From NCBI GenBank assembly GCA_019843655.1, contig JACDQD010000011.1, positions 10,458,604-10,522,603 of the forward strand: a DNA stretch of 64,000 bases. Reading direction: 5' to 3'. This stretch comes from Lethocerus indicus (lineage: Eukaryota; Arthropoda; Insecta; Hemiptera; Belostomatidae). Below are positions 48,991-63,900 of this stretch, one piece after another. A program made the translations under genes and the position numbers. Numbering within the stretch: position 1 is the stretch's first letter; each line of letters begins with the position of its first letter. The notes beneath the pieces are model-generated. The model saw nothing but the letters and a program-made list of their open reading frames with translations. It was not told the origin of the DNA and made no database searches.

Positions 48991-51900
48991 CCTAGTCAAC
49001 GGCCTAGGCGAAACGCCTAGTGTTATACGATTTTCGAAGCGATGCGTGGAATTGGGGCCTCGGGGGGTCCACCTTCCACCTATCACTTTCTAGTTCAATG
49101 CCTTCCCGACTCACTCCCAAATTCGATGGCCTGTACTAATTTATAATTTTCAGGCGTAGCTTATTTATATCACGCGGCTTTCATTTATTTAGGCGGCCGG
49201 GACCGAGCCGCTAAACTATAAAAATTTAGTGTTATTGAATGAGAACGCGGAGAACAGAAAAAACCGAAAGGCCAAAACCGAAAATGATTCCCGAAATCCC
49301 GGAGCGGTCGCTTCCGTACGAAGTGAGATGTTTAAAATATTATCGCTGGGATAAATTATTAATATAATAAATTGTCCGGAAAAATCGTGGCACGAGCCGG
49401 AATTATTTATCCGGCCAGTTACTTTCTCTTCGCACGCTCAGGGGACGCCCGTCCTACTATTCGCCGTAATATTTCCCGGCCTACAATTATTCAAATACGA
49501 TCGTCCCGGAAACTATAACAGTCGGCAATATAATAATGGAATGGGGGCCGTGAAATTTATTGAGAAATTTCTCAGGGGGCCGCTTGCACAAATCTCCTGG
49601 CTCCGATTCGGGCCCGATTTTAACGATGCCGTGCGCGAGATTTAAGATTCGAGTTTAAGACCGAACCGTTTTTTTCCTCCCCGGAGGACAGCACTTGAAT
49701 TTTCGACGATCGACAATTGGCGGCATCAAAGGCGACCGCGATACCCCGGCCGCGCTTTAAACCCCCCCTTTTAAATTTCCGATTTAAAAATCAATCCGGT
49801 CCTCGTTTTTGTAAGTCCGTTTAATCGAATTAATTGCGCTCGGACTTTTTTCTGCCCGCATCGCCTCCGCGAAACGCTCCAGCTTCTAACGAGACGACAA
49901 TTAATTGTAATCGCGCGTTATTTATATAAAATCGCCTTCGGGACCTTCCTGACAGCTTTTCCCATCATAATTTATGCCTTTTTATGTATGGTGTTGACAA
50001 TATAAAATGTGCTGTACCACCTCCGAGACTGATGTAAAATTGACACTGAAAATAATAGACAGTACTTGGAAAAAAAGTTCCCTTAGTAACTGAGTCGTTG
50101 CTTAGCTGCTAGGTAAATTGTTAGACCATTCATCGGAAATTTTATATTATCAAATCGTAAGCGTGTTCTCATTCTAAAAGAAACAACAAACAAATAATAT
50201 AATAAATAACCCGTCGTTAGAAGTGCATTACTAATTTAAACGGGCCCATATAAAAAGACAAAAACAAATAATTAAAATGGAAATTCGGTACGCATAAAAT
50301 TTATGAGACCCGAACAAATTTCATTGACATTTTTGGGCATATGGAAAAGAGGTTCGTTAAAACTCACTAATTTTCCAGATTACGTCAAGGTTGTCCACCG
50401 GGAGTAATAAAGCTCGAGAAATTGAGTCGATTCCATTTTATTTTTTTCAATGTTTATATTTATTCCGGATTCTTTTTTTCCCCTCCAATCAACCGTTCCC
50501 ACTTCACAATAAACAACGTCCAATAAACGGGGCCGGTCTGGCGGGTGGCGGACCGTAATAAAGGAGAGAACGGTGATTATCTTCCGGTCGCTTTTACGGC
50601 TTCAAACGTACGGCCCTGGGGAAATTGAAATATCCCCAAAAACAAAATCGAGACGTTTTATAAAGTAAAAACCCTTAATAATCGAGAAAGAATATCTTTT
50701 TATAAATAACGTTGGAAAATAATGACGTGTTGACAAATTTGAATTACTGTTGTTCCACGGCTATAGTAACTGGGGGCGCGTTTGTTCAGGCCTTTGTGTA
50801 TGCCGTTCAGGAAAACCTTGGCGGGTTTATGCGGTGCCGTAAACTCAATTATGCATTCCCGGTTTCGATTAATATGCAAGAGACGCGAAAGGATTTTCGC
50901 TCGATGCTATACCCCGGCCTAATCGCATTACACGGCCTGTAATTGGAAAGGGGCGCGAAATTTAGGCCCGCTTCACCTTCATCACGAGAGGCGCGAATTC
51001 ATTAGAGCCATAATTTAAATTTAAATTTTTAATTTCTTTTATTATTATTTTTCTTATACATTAGAATGCCCTACACTGATTAAAATATTGCCCACCTTCC
51101 TTTCACGGTGAAATATGTCGGGAATGGAAAGTATTATTATTCGAATATATTGGGAGAATAGTGGCTATTAGATGACACCGGCAGATTTTACATTCTTTTT
51201 GATTAAAATTAACGAAATATTTAAAGAACAGTATATTCGGTGGTTAGGCCACGGATACATTTTCTATTAGTTTAAATTGCAATTGCGGTCAGCGGAGAAG
51301 TGTATGAAGGGTGCGATACAAATTTAGCCCGTGACAAAGCCGAGCTTTAAGCCAAACACGTCCGCTCTCTCAAACCGGGCAACACTAGCTCCTTATTATT
51401 AGCCTCCAACGCCTATCACATTCGGAATTGTCCGCGAGCTCTATTTCAACAATTTATTGGAGGAAAAGAATCTTCGGGATCATTTTTTTATAGGTGATAT
51501 CGGCCGGGAGCGCATATTGAATTCAGAGGCTCGTATATCATGAGGAGACGACCAGTAGGCGGAGGGTTGGACAGTCTATATTTCAATAAACATGGTGGAG
51601 CCTGTCGGTCGGGACTAATTGCCCCCGTTAAGGAGATTAGGAAGAATGCGAACGAGATGATTGGGAAGGCAGGAAAGGGACGTGAAAGAGGAACCGGTAA
51701 TCCGACGGCGGAGTGGCGGCTATCATTAGACCGATGCGAAAACCGATAGCGTGTCCCCCCCCCCCTACTCCAACAAGCCGGCGACAAGCGGGCTTTCGTC
51801 GATTCTACGAAATTGAAATTTCTGTTCGACCGATGAATTTCCGGTTTTTCGAAACTCGCCCCCGGCGGCGACCTCAGATACGCATCTCGCAGGTTTCGAT

Positions 51901-54900
51901 CCCGCGAAAATAGAAAATGTCGTTAATCGTCTACTTTCACGGTCTGTGAAGTTATACAAAAATACGATAAATTATTTATCCATTGGAAGAAATTATTTAT
52001 AGCTTTCAACGCTTTACAAATACATAACTAAACTTTCAGGAAAATAAACTTCCATCGAACGATGCTCCTTCCCAAACCTACTTTCACTAGGTTCGTTTTC
52101 GCTTCAGATGTGAAGCAGGTATTCACGAACTACATAATTGAAATCTGATGCGTACACAGGTTTGAATATAAAATAATAATTCTAATAACAGCGAGTAAAA
52201 CTGTTTGGGCAAAATATTTTGCGCGTATTCAGGTTGGACGAGAGGTGTTTTTTTTTCAGCAAGATTCCTACCACGGGGGCTTTTTAGAAGTCTAAAGATT
52301 TTTTATACATACTACTTCCCCAGATTGAGGTATGCAATTGCGAATGCAACGATCCCTTTCTAATGCCAAAATTTAAAATACCTTGACGGGCAACTTAAGA
52401 ACCGTTTTTGCTTGGATAAACACCGTGCTGTCGTCGGTTAGTCAAAATCCGTTTGAAGCCGGGGGCTAATTTTCTAAAATAGTTTCTCTGTCTTAGCCTT
52501 CCGGCGTCTCTCGTTTTCGCGAACTCCCTATCTGGCCTCTCTGGGAACTGTGGCCAATGACGTCACAGCCCTCTGTTCCACATATAAACCGGACCCCCCC
52601 CCCCTTCACCTCGTTTGAAGAGGGGGACCCGCACAATTAGCACTCGCATCTATAAACACTAGATAATATCAGAAGCCGTGGTACTTTAGAAGAATAAGTC
52701 GTCCAGATCTTATTCGTAATTATAAAGAGGAACCCAAAAAAGTATACAAATATAACATCAACTATTGGTTAAAAAAATTGAAAACGTTAGTCAAGCCATT
52801 GTCACGAAATGTCAATTTCATTGGACTAGAAATATTGTATAATTTGAAGTACATTTTAGTTCAGATAAAAATAAATTACTCATAAATGGGAAATAGAGGG
52901 GAAGTACATTATATAATGACTGCTGTTGAAAATAATATGTTGGTATAAATATTAGAAAGGTAGAATTAAATAAATTTCACGACAGAGTGACGACAGCTCC
53001 AGCATAATAGGTATTAATATGTTACCGAGAATTAAACTCCAAAGGTAAAATTTTGCAATTTCCTTATACCTTTTACACATGTTAGAGTACATTAGAGTTG
53101 TGAATAAAGGTAATGTGCAGTATAGTAATGTACAGCCAAATTCGGCTGTAACATAAACGGCTATTACAAGAGTAATAACATGTTCCAGCCCAGGGCGGGT
53201 AATGAGTCGGAACCGCGGGAGCCTTTAATGACCGTGTCCGACCGTAATTATACATACCTAAACGGTAACACGTAACGCAAAATATACGTTTCTCTCCAAG
53301 AGCCGATCTTTTCTCTTTTTTTTTCTTAAGTCCGTTTTTCCGAGTGCCGTTCGGGAGGCGTTTTAAAGTTACGAACTTGGGAATTTTCGTTACACCAGAA
53401 AGCACTTTCAGCCGGTTACACTGGGAGGACCAAGTTCCTGAATTCGAGCCAAGCGGTAGTTGGCAATAGCCGAGGTAACTAAACACTCTGAGACCACTCG
53501 AGCTTTTAATAATATACAAACACCTAGGGACTAAAAAAAATTACACGTACACATTACAATGGCAACCTTAGTAGACATTTCGATAATTTTTAAGCGATGG
53601 ACAGTAATGGCCCATTTGAAGATGATTAAGGAACAACAAAGGAACTGTTTTATAAAAATGATGGTTATTTTACGAATAATTTTTTAGGCTAGGATTTGAC
53701 CTTCTACAATACTCATTTCAATGTCTAGGTCTCGAGCACAAGATTCGCTCAATGGGGTAGATTTTAATGTAAAAACATTAGACAGATCATCCTCATCCAC
53801 AAAAGCAACAATAATTCAAACATAGGATATGAAGTGCGCAAAAGTACAAATTTTTGAACTTATCTTTTTCGTCAAATGTCTTCAGAAGAGCTGATATTAG
53901 GGAAGAGCTGTTAGTCTATATAGAAGGACTAGATAAAACACATATATCGGTTCTATAAATATTGAAACAAACCTATAATATAGGTTAAATCAAGACAAGT
54001 ACAGTGTCGATTTGAATAATCGGGAAAATTACGACACTAAAAAAAGTGCGACCTAATTTTGCACTTATTCTGCACGCGAAGATACGCACAGAACACTGCG
54101 CTTTTCGGGTCACTCGGGATCATTGCACTTTAGGCGACACTTGGTATGAGGAAATTTATTCACTCGAGATACCGTGGACAGCTTACGACGGATCGTACAT
54201 ATCCATTACTCTCTATAGCACTCCAGATAGTACATTCACTATTGCTTATCATTTTCAATGGTTATTCACTGAAAAACGACGCAAACTCGCAATAAATTAA
54301 AATATCACCAAAATACTATTTGGAATATATAAGGTTTTTACAAAAAAAAAATGTCGTGACGTTATCATAATGAAATTATATGTACTATTGAAGACTAGGT
54401 TTTGGATGGACATTTTCCCATAATTACAGAAGGGCATCACCATTTCGCATATGTCTACAATCGCAGATGTGGTAGACCGGGTTTAGCTGGTAGACATCGT
54501 CAGTAGAATTTAGTTACTAAATTAGATAGTTACCCTCTCTGGAATTGCATGTTTGCCCATTGCTCAAGTAGGCCCTCACTAATGGTTATAACCGGTGAGT
54601 AGAGAAACAAAGTTATTAATTATTTTTATAATTATTTAACTTTTAAATAGACCGGTGATCTCGCCCTGGGTGTAAATATCCAAGTGTCTCTGGTCGGCCG
54701 CTGAAACCCGAAAGTGGCGTCTTATTTTGACGTTTCGGCGGCTCATTTCCTCGGGGCCCAATCGGCGTAAAAGTCCGACCGGTCGTAAAAGTGAAACCGT
54801 TTTTGCCGAACAGACGAATCGGCAATTTTGGCTCTCGGGCGGTAATGGCAGGGACCGGCCTCTGTCCTATTGCCGCGAACCGCGCTCAGGTTTATGTCCA

Positions 54901-54913
54901 CAATTCGGGGAAT
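48991..54913. other. No gene recognised; CpG-dense then AT-rich
   Basis: 49.0-50.0 kb is an unusually even CpG-rich stretch with TAATTA-type homeodomain core sites (for example ACAATTAATTGT at 49899), compatible with a developmental enhancer. 52-54.6 kb is AT-rich. A C-run (51756-51765) and another near 52594 are present. A 145-codon minus-strand frame at 53082-53519 is not convincing. Confidence 0.45.
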
Positions 54914-54964
54914 AGAGACAGAGAGAGAGATAGAGAGTGAGAAAGAGAGAGAGAGAGTGAGAAA
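54914..54964. repeat. Imperfect (GA)n purine tract
   Basis: About 50 bp of GAGA with scattered T and A interruptions on the + strand. Such tracts can bind GAGA-type factors, but no promoter was seen beside it. Confidence 0.85.
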
Positions 54965-57900
54965 GGGACGAGGTAGAAAAACTAGGGGGTCATCAGTTTA
55001 TTTTACGACCGAGCGACCGCCTCCAGCGAGGGGCATAAAACAACACGGTTTCGGTTCGGAATAATATTAAATTCGTCGACCGTAAAAATAACCGTTTTCC
55101 GATTTCGAACCAGACCTCCGGCAGCCCTCGGACGTTATAGTCCGTGTTGACCCCGTTTTATTATTTAATCGGAGGACTTTTAAGATTAGGAAGGAACAAG
55201 ACATGGGTGGTTTATAATATATACGAATATATGTCATTAACATATCAGACCTATTACCGACACAGTAGAAAAAAATGCTTTCAGATAATCTTTTACATTC
55301 CAAGTACATTATATTTAATTTTACCCATTATTAAATTAATAACGAGTCATGTTCACGTAATGAAACCCGCGAGAGATTGGTTTCATGAACCTAATCGGCC
55401 ATTAGATATCACCCTTAAATCAATTCGACTTGATTTTAGATACAGATCTTTCCTCACGTTCCCTGTCCTCTACATTACTATCTGCGTTCTCCCGATGAAG
55501 CGTGCCGTCAACTCTATAAACAGAAAACGACGGATGACCTCAAAAATATTTCGAAGCGGTCCAGTTGTAATGAATTGACGATGACGCCTGATTGACGTAC
55601 GATCGGATCGCATAAAGGTAAAATTAATTTTTCAAATTTCATTTTATCCTAAGCCGTACAGTAAAGTACATTAAATACCCGCAGGCCTAATTACATTTAG
55701 TTAACTAAAATTTCAGTATCATTTACTTTTACCGAAAGAGTTGATAGATGTTTCCTCAGAAGTAAATAAATTATTTCAGAGAATATCGATATTTTATACA
55801 ATTGTACAGTCAATTAAAAAGCCGAGATTATAGTAGCAGACCATTAAAGTGCGAGGTAATCGGTGAGTGAACGGGGCTAGTAATTGAAAACCCTCCTAGT
55901 CCATGTGTGTTGCACGTAATATAAGCTGGGCGTTCTAGGCGCAGTGTCTATCTAGTTCCTATGACTCCCCACTACTTTCATTTGCGTCTCATATCCAGCA
56001 GCGCATTTTTGTTTTATCCAAGTATATAACATCAGACGAGCCTTTATGAAAAATATTTCTCGTAGTATTAAAGGGTATTAGTTGCGTTATAAGAATGTGC
56101 GTTACATAATTATTTAGATGAACTTCAACATATTTACACTAAAAAATGTCAGTAATACCTCTCCTGAAAGTAAATAATTAAACAGGCATCGCTATAACGT
56201 ATAAAAAATATTGAAAGAGAACTGGAAATGTCCGACATTCGAAAAATAAATTTTCACAATCAACCAAAATATTCAAATCAGTTGTAAATTAGCAGCCGGG
56301 CAAACAATTTCGCGGTCAACAGGTCCAGAGCCTGCTTGAATGCTTAATCAGTTTTTTTAATACCATGTTTAAATCGTACAGTGCATTAAATTGTATATTT
56401 TTCATTAATTGCAATAATAGTACCAAGTCAATGAATCACATTCTTTTACTTTCGCCACAGTACATTGTATTCAGTGTTAGTTCTCCTTTCTCCACATTAC
56501 TATAAAATTCTTCTGTATGCTGAGTGCTTAATATAGATTAAAGCAAAATTTAAAAATTTTAATAATGATATTTTAATGGATACTACTTTCACAATTGCAC
56601 TATTTATTACATAATTGTCTTAATTACTTAGACGGTAAGGTTGGTAGAGCACGGGGCAGCAGTATTACACAAGGACAGGAATGCAGTCGGTCCACTTACC
56701 TATTCGACGTTCTAATAATATAGTCATAAAATAGTTTAACCGCTTCCCCTCCCCCGCCGCCATCGCCCCAATTCCGTTTACGGGTGAATCGTTCGCCGGT
56801 AATGCCCCAAATGATCGGTTAATGGAGTCGTGAGATAGCCTGTGTGTGTGTGTGAGGGACTGCCCGCGGTAAATAACAAGCCCCTTCGAGGGGTTGCTGG
56901 ACACGGGAGAGGAACACGGCAATAAAATAGGATACAAATGAGCTCGTAAAATCCTCGTAAAAAGATACTTACCGGCGGCGGCCGAAATACTATCTGTATT
57001 GTAGTCGGTTCGTTTAATAGACACCCGAGGAAACGAATCAATTAGCCTCTCCATTTTATCGATACAAAACACCACTCCAACCCTATTCCTGATATACTAA
57101 AAAAACATAATATTTGTAAACTAAGTAATTAAATTTAAGTTTTCGTTTATTATTTAATCAGCTCCTAGAAATTTCTCATTTTAATAAAAATATATTATGA
57201 ATTTATTCCAAAACTGTAGGTCTTCCTTTATCTAGCTATCCGTAACATTTTCTGTTAATCATAGCGTGTAAAAAGACCAAGTCATTTTCAAGGGATATTT
57301 CAATATCTGTAATCGTCCTATGAATGTATTGCGCTTCGAAGGAAGTAAGAATTCCGGAGGATTTCTTCATTAAGTTTGAAATAATTTCAACACGTAATTA
57401 ATTACAATTTATAAGATGAAGTTGGCCACACATTGGGTTCCCGCAGCGCAGAAACGTTTCAATCGATCGTAAATTCATGAAATACTACGGTTTTATTGGC
57501 ATTTAGCTTCAAATCTGAGAGTCATCGAGTTTTTTATTGTTGCAATTTTATCGCTTTAAAAACGATGTCCTTTTTCCCCCTTTATACTGTCTGTACTGCG
57601 CGGACTCTTTCGAACATGTTCAATACATTGGCGTGCTATAAAGTTCAGTGAATTTCAATACGACTCGTGTGTAAGCCTGGATATGGCTGGGGCCAGTATC
57701 CTAAGAGATGCCGCCGACAAAAAGGTGACCGCGGGGGGCGCGGAACGCCCACTGTAAATAATAATGTAGACGAAACATTCGAGGGGGTCCGAAGAACATG
57801 CGTATAGTTTGTGTGTACACACATAAGCATATATTTACGCGTGTGAGCCCGAAGGGTTTATTTATGTTGCCTCCGTTTCGGAGTGGTCCTTGCCACGTGC

Positions 57901-60900
57901 TTTCCTTTGCCGAGCTCTCACTTCCCAATCTCGCTACAATATGCCCTGCGGCCACGGTATTGAAAACAATTCCGCATTTTAATCAAGTTTTTCGTGTCGG
58001 CAAAGAAACGAAATATTTAACTAAACATATTCGAAAATGCGGGTAGGCTGGAATACCATAAACTTTAGTTCATTATCGATATTTATCCCAGAGGAATATG
58101 AGCAACGTTATGGTTACGATAACGATAAGTGCTAATAAACTGCTTCGTCGGCGGGTTATATTAATTCATTCGATTATGGTCGGTTGAGGCCGAAGACGGT
58201 TCAATATTTGCAACACAATGAAGAATAAATTAAAACATATCCTAAATGAGGCAGCAGTAGGCAGAAATGCTAAACGGATATACCCACAGTAAATACATAA
58301 CGGCCGGCATAAATAAATACTAGCACTAATTAAATAAAACTTGATTTCATATATCCGACTACATTATATGACTAAAGGGGGTTCACGTTCCTCTTTAGAG
58401 ACAGGAAACAAGATACAGGCGTCTGTAATACTCCAGGAGTTTACACATCTTAAATTGAGAGAAAAAAGGAAAAGAGGCAAAAAAGACGCACACACATATA
58501 TATACACTGGAATATACGTGTTGTTTTGAGGAAGAATGATTGGAAAGAACAGTCGAACTTGTTTATTCATCTGTTTCACTGTACGGAATTAAAGTTTGGC
58601 GGCGCTCAATCAACACGCAGCTCGAGATCAAAGCAGTTTCTGATTGGAACTCTATCGAAACCAGACGCCGTTGTTTTCAAACTGTTTTGACGTCGCAATA
58701 AACAAATGATCGGTGATTTGAAGGATCGAAAAGTTGGACTGTTCGGGTTTAAAAGCTAAGTGTGCTGTTCCGACACGAGGAAGTGAATCTAGGGTTCGTG
58801 GGCGGGTAGGCCGAAATATTCGGTCGGCAACTAAGTCATTGCGGATTTCATCGCTAGATGGAGATTCATGATAACATCTTCAAACCTATAGAGTATTCTG
58901 ATATGTTTATAACGTGCAAACCATTCGTCGTGCGTACCAAAAAATGCAGGATATAAGGGTGCCTCATAAACTCACAGATGAGAAGAATCCGCAATCGTTT
59001 ATTTGCCGACCCAATAGTAACAGCGACAGATGTACTGATGTAATTGGAGCGATTTACGGAAGAATTTTTCTGAATGAGATTTCGGTACGCGGGTACAATG
59101 GAAGGGGGGTCACCCGGGGACCGCAATGTAACCACGCCGCTGTACCGGTACCTCGCAAAAACCCGTACCCCGATCCACCCCACTTCGGAGAATTCGCCGC
59201 CGACCAGTTTCAACTCGGGAAGTTCGGCGCTGGCCGAAAATACCGATAGCCCTTTTTTATACAAAATGAAGACTGCATTCTGTCCAAAGAAGATTACAGT
59301 CGTATTATTAATTTTTTCAGTTTCTCGATCCAACATGCGCCGGCGATTCTGATTTGCTCAGTCCGCTAATTATTTCTGTTGCAATAGCAAATAATAAATG
59401 GTGCGCGAACCGGAAAATTGCATAACTGCGCGGGAAACAAGTAAAGAGGAAAAAAAATAATAAATAACACGAAATGTCTAATAAGCCTAGTTCGTTTCAT
59501 CAGGAAGTATCTCTTTTATTTTTAGCGCAACAACTGTCTATGGGATTTGGTTAGCATGCTATGGAAATTGAAAAATAGAGCGTCATTACTACATATTAAT
59601 GATGACCAGATTATACTATTCTGCAAAGTAACAACAATGCGTACGTTTACTCAATGAAATTGGAAACATTGCCAACAACAAAATAGTATTCATTTAGCTA
59701 ACTCCGGATCAATTTTTTACTACTGAAGAATGTAACGTATAATTTCAGTTTGTGACGAGTAAAGCGAGACCAATTAAGTTGAGTATTAAGTACGGATCTG
59801 CTTTGCTGGCGACGAGCGTTGGGTGAAAAAAGCCCGGTATTTATTGCAATTCCATCGTGTCTTGGATGGACGGCGCCTGGGCGCCCGACGCATTAGCCAG
59901 AGACTCGACTCGCCGCTGGGATCCCATTTCACAACTTTCATTAAACGATAAGTTTCATTTCTTTTTGTTATTTCCTCATTTTATTTCTTCATTCGATGAA
60001 TTCCTCGCGGTTTTGTACGGCGCCGCGATCGTTCGCTTTCCCCTTTCGCGCGGGTCGCTCGACCGCGGACCGGATGGGGTATTTGAAAATATCTTTAACG
60101 ATAAAAACATTCTTTCAGTTTGATTTGAATTATTTTTATTATCGATTTGTCGGTAGATCGGTGGCTTTGGTGGCATATTGATTTGCAATATGGAAGAATT
60201 TTTACGCACTGAGCGTTTAAGGGAGCGGCTCGAAGGGCAGACGGCCAATGCATGTGCGTTTCCAATCGACACATTCCAGAAATCAGTTCACTCCGCCATC
60301 AGTGGGTCGGCCTAACATTGACCTCGATGCCGATTTCTTCGGAAGCCTATCTGGGTAAAATAAGAAACAGAAATCTCTTGCGGGTCGATGCGGGAGGAGG
60401 AGGGGGGGCCGATCAGTCAACACAGGAGCGATTTATATTCAGCTCATCGCCGCATATACACATTGTATACAGAAGTCGCGCCATAAATCAGATTCGGCGA
60501 CCTTCTCCGGCTCCCATTTTTATTTATTTATTTTTTTTGCGGCCAACTTTCGGTTTCTGGGACCATTTTATTGAGATTAGACGGCCGCCGGAATTCGGTC
60601 CCGAGCCCACCCCCCGTGGGGGCCGCGTTCTCGTTAGCGCCAAAGAAGTCGCTATCTGGCATCGAGACGTCAATCAATCGAGCCAAGGTCCGTGCTCGGT
60701 TAAATTAGATCAAAAGGATCGGCCCCCCTTAGAAAAACCCGAAGGGGACCCTCCCTGCCCCCTCCATCGATTCGATATTGTTCTAAGACGCGTTTTGGGA
60801 TAATTGGACATTTTGTTTTTGCCACCGGCGAAAATCCACTCCAGAAAAAAAACAACAAATGACAGACAGTCAATAAATTACTCGGGACTGAAGACCGAAT

Positions 60901-63900
60901 TTACGCTGTAGGCGACATTGAATCTCCTGTAAATCAGATCTTTTTGTCAGTGATTATAGCCAAATGAATAATACGCATAATATTTCTATTAAACGTAACT
61001 ATATTATGGTAAGCTTCTAATGGGTTTCACCAGTAATGCCGATCGTTTCCGTGATTATTATTTCACTAAATTACTTTTATGGGTTAATTAGAATTTAAAA
61101 ATCGTAAATACAGTAGTGTCGGATTGATCTTCGCGGGTCGGATTGATCGGACGCGATGAAGATAATTCGTAAAAATTATAATTTTTTCCATGATTGCATT
61201 CAGCACTTTAGTTAATAGGGGACCTTCACGCTCTTGAATAGGCTCCCAGGTACTATTGCTGTTCACTTCTGGAACTGCCAGCGTATATATAAAGGACCGT
61301 TTTTGAAGTTTAACTGCCCACGGATCCACCCAATTAGTCGTTGGATAATGGGTGAACTTTGAATTCGGGTCGTAAACATTCGCCAGGTCCCCGGGAGGAA
61401 TACATTAAACGAGGCCCTGGAGACGACTTACCGGATACAATGTCCCCCCTCAACACGGTAGTCGCCTTAATTAAAGGACATTAACATTTTCCAAAGGAAT
61501 TTCAGTGATTTCGTAACCGGAGGCGTTGCTTTTTACAAAAATAAAATTTAAGGTTTCCGCTTCGGAAATCGTCCTCGGATCGCAAATAAAAGAAGAAGAA
61601 GAAGAAGAGGGAGTAGAGAAAATTTAAAACGTCTCTACTATATTGAGATAAGCGAGGTCTAATTGATTGCTCCGGCTCGTTTCAACCTCAGTTTCACGGC
61701 CCGCCCGTTCACCACCGGACATTTGGAAGGATAACATTTTTTTTATTTCTATCTAAATTTCCGTTTTTACAAGATTCTGAGAAATAATCTACGGCTTTCA
61801 AATTCCGATAATTCCAAAGTCCGAGTGACTTAATAAAACTGAATACAATATCTGTAATGACTATTCCCATTTTACAAACACACTATTTCCATTTTAATTA
61901 CAACAATACAAATCTAACTATATGTGTTAAATTGAAAACCATGCATTTCATTAATTAGTTATTGAAATTTAATCCATTTTTCTCTACTATCTAAGTTCGA
62001 ATCTACTTCATGAATTATGAAGTCTTTAACAGCGACAGTGAATCCAGTTCCTAACATCTCAGTTTGGTTAAACTGTAGGTAGAAGACATTTAATAGCATA
62101 TATATGTTTGCCATTTTGTCTATATTAATTTCATCCTATTGGATATATTCAGTATCAACGTGGAATCGATTCTGTTCTTATCTGGTTCGAATCACACAAT
62201 CAGTAATAATTCACGCGATGACGTTTAATAATAGCTAATAATGTCTACTAAAAACTATCTTTTCTAACCAAACACATAAGTACTCCAATTTGTCGCTTAA
62301 ATTTGAAGCCACGAATAAAGTTATGAATAAGGAAGAAAATAAAAAGTTTAACCCAGAGATCTTCTGTTACTTCAAACCGTAATAACCAGGAAAACCGCAA
62401 GCCCGTGAGGCGCCCTTGTTCAGAACCGGTTATGGCGCCCCATCCCGTTCCAAATCATAACTGCATCAAAGAATAATTTTCACCTGTAGACTTATATCTG
62501 TAGACGAATATACCTATGTCTAACAATAAACGCGATGAATTCTACCTAATCCTACCGGACTTTAGTTAGTGATAGATAGTAAATTGTGTTAATTTTGTCC
62601 TTATTAAAAAAGGAATTACTACATCCTGCACCTAAAATCCTCTTACGCTCCTCAATTTAATAAACGGCTCAAGCATTCAATCATTTTTTTTCGGGAGCGG
62701 TAATCGGAGAAGGGAATTTTTAGAGCCTTGTTAGTCTCCACGTAATTACCGAATGCAATAAATATGTGTGTAATTCGGGTCATTTTTTGTATGAAATTAA
62801 ATCACTGAGACATTCCTTTCTTGCATCGGGTCTTTAGGAGCTAGTTGAGCAGTAAATATGGCGATAATTGGAAAGATTTGCAAGAGAACAGCCATCCCGT
62901 TCCAAGTGGGAACTGCCCACGCCACTGCCCCAACAAAGTCGTAAATCTCATAAAACGTAGACATCCACTTTTAATAAAGCCCTAAACACTCTGGCCAGAA
63001 CACGGCCAATTATTCGATCTTTTCAATAAATATGTATTGATTGCTTCATTTAGTCTTATTGCTTGCCCATTGAATATTGAACATGTATCGACGTACTTTT
63101 CCTGCTTATAATAGTAATCTGTAGTTATTTACTTGACAATCAAAAATAAAAATGCAGTGATAGTACCAGCCGAAATATAAATATATAATTAAGCCATATT
63201 TTTTTGGCGCCAAAAAGATTTTTATTTTAGAATTAGAACTTGAAATAAATTGGATTTAGTATCGCATTATTTAAATATTTTTAACAATTAAAAAGAAATT
63301 AATTTTCTAAAAGTTTAAAACATCCGTAATCCAGACCCTCGTGAGATATCACTGTCATAATACCGGAAGGGAGTTTGGTTTATATCGTACTAGCGGCGAT
63401 ATACGCATAATCTTAAAGAGGTAAATTATTCTACGTAATTATCCATTTAGTGTTTGTTTTTTCACAATATATCCGAATCTGCCTTCAATTTTATAGAAAT
63501 TATAAGGTCGAGTGTCGCCCCGACTTTCTCTCTGACGGCGGAGGGGCGATATCGGAAATAGTCTTTTCCCTCGGCCAAGAGAATATTACCGCACGTCCGT
63601 CGACCGCAGTTGCATTTTTCATTTTATTTATCGTCTTTTCTTTTTTTTCAATTACAGAAAAAATAGCACAGTAGCAGTCCGACTCGGCGGAATAATTACG
63701 TCTGGATTTCGGCACTAGAGAAAGTTAATTGGGACTTGTGGGGACAGCGGAGGTTGGTTAATGGCGCGGTTTTTTGTTTTTATTTATTCGCCCGATCCGG
63801 TTGCAGAGGGAAATGTCGGCAAGGCGTGAAAATTGGTCCCGGCCAAACCTCAGGAATTATAGATTTGTTTTCCTCGGTAATTACAGACCAACTGCGTGTT

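Noticed and set aside
55144..55578. 144-codon plus-strand frame with hydrophobic stretches
   Set aside because: The hydrophobicity follows from AT-rich codons. There is no ATG context, splice signal or family motif.
58866..59336. 156-codon minus-strand frame
   Set aside because: It overlaps equally open plus-strand frames (58914-59249 and 59074-59352) and shows no recognisable motif.
60252..60803. 183-codon open frame on + strand, the longest in the window
   Set aside because: It lies in CpG-rich DNA with few stops, has a low-complexity Gly run, no domain motif, and no splice or promoter context.
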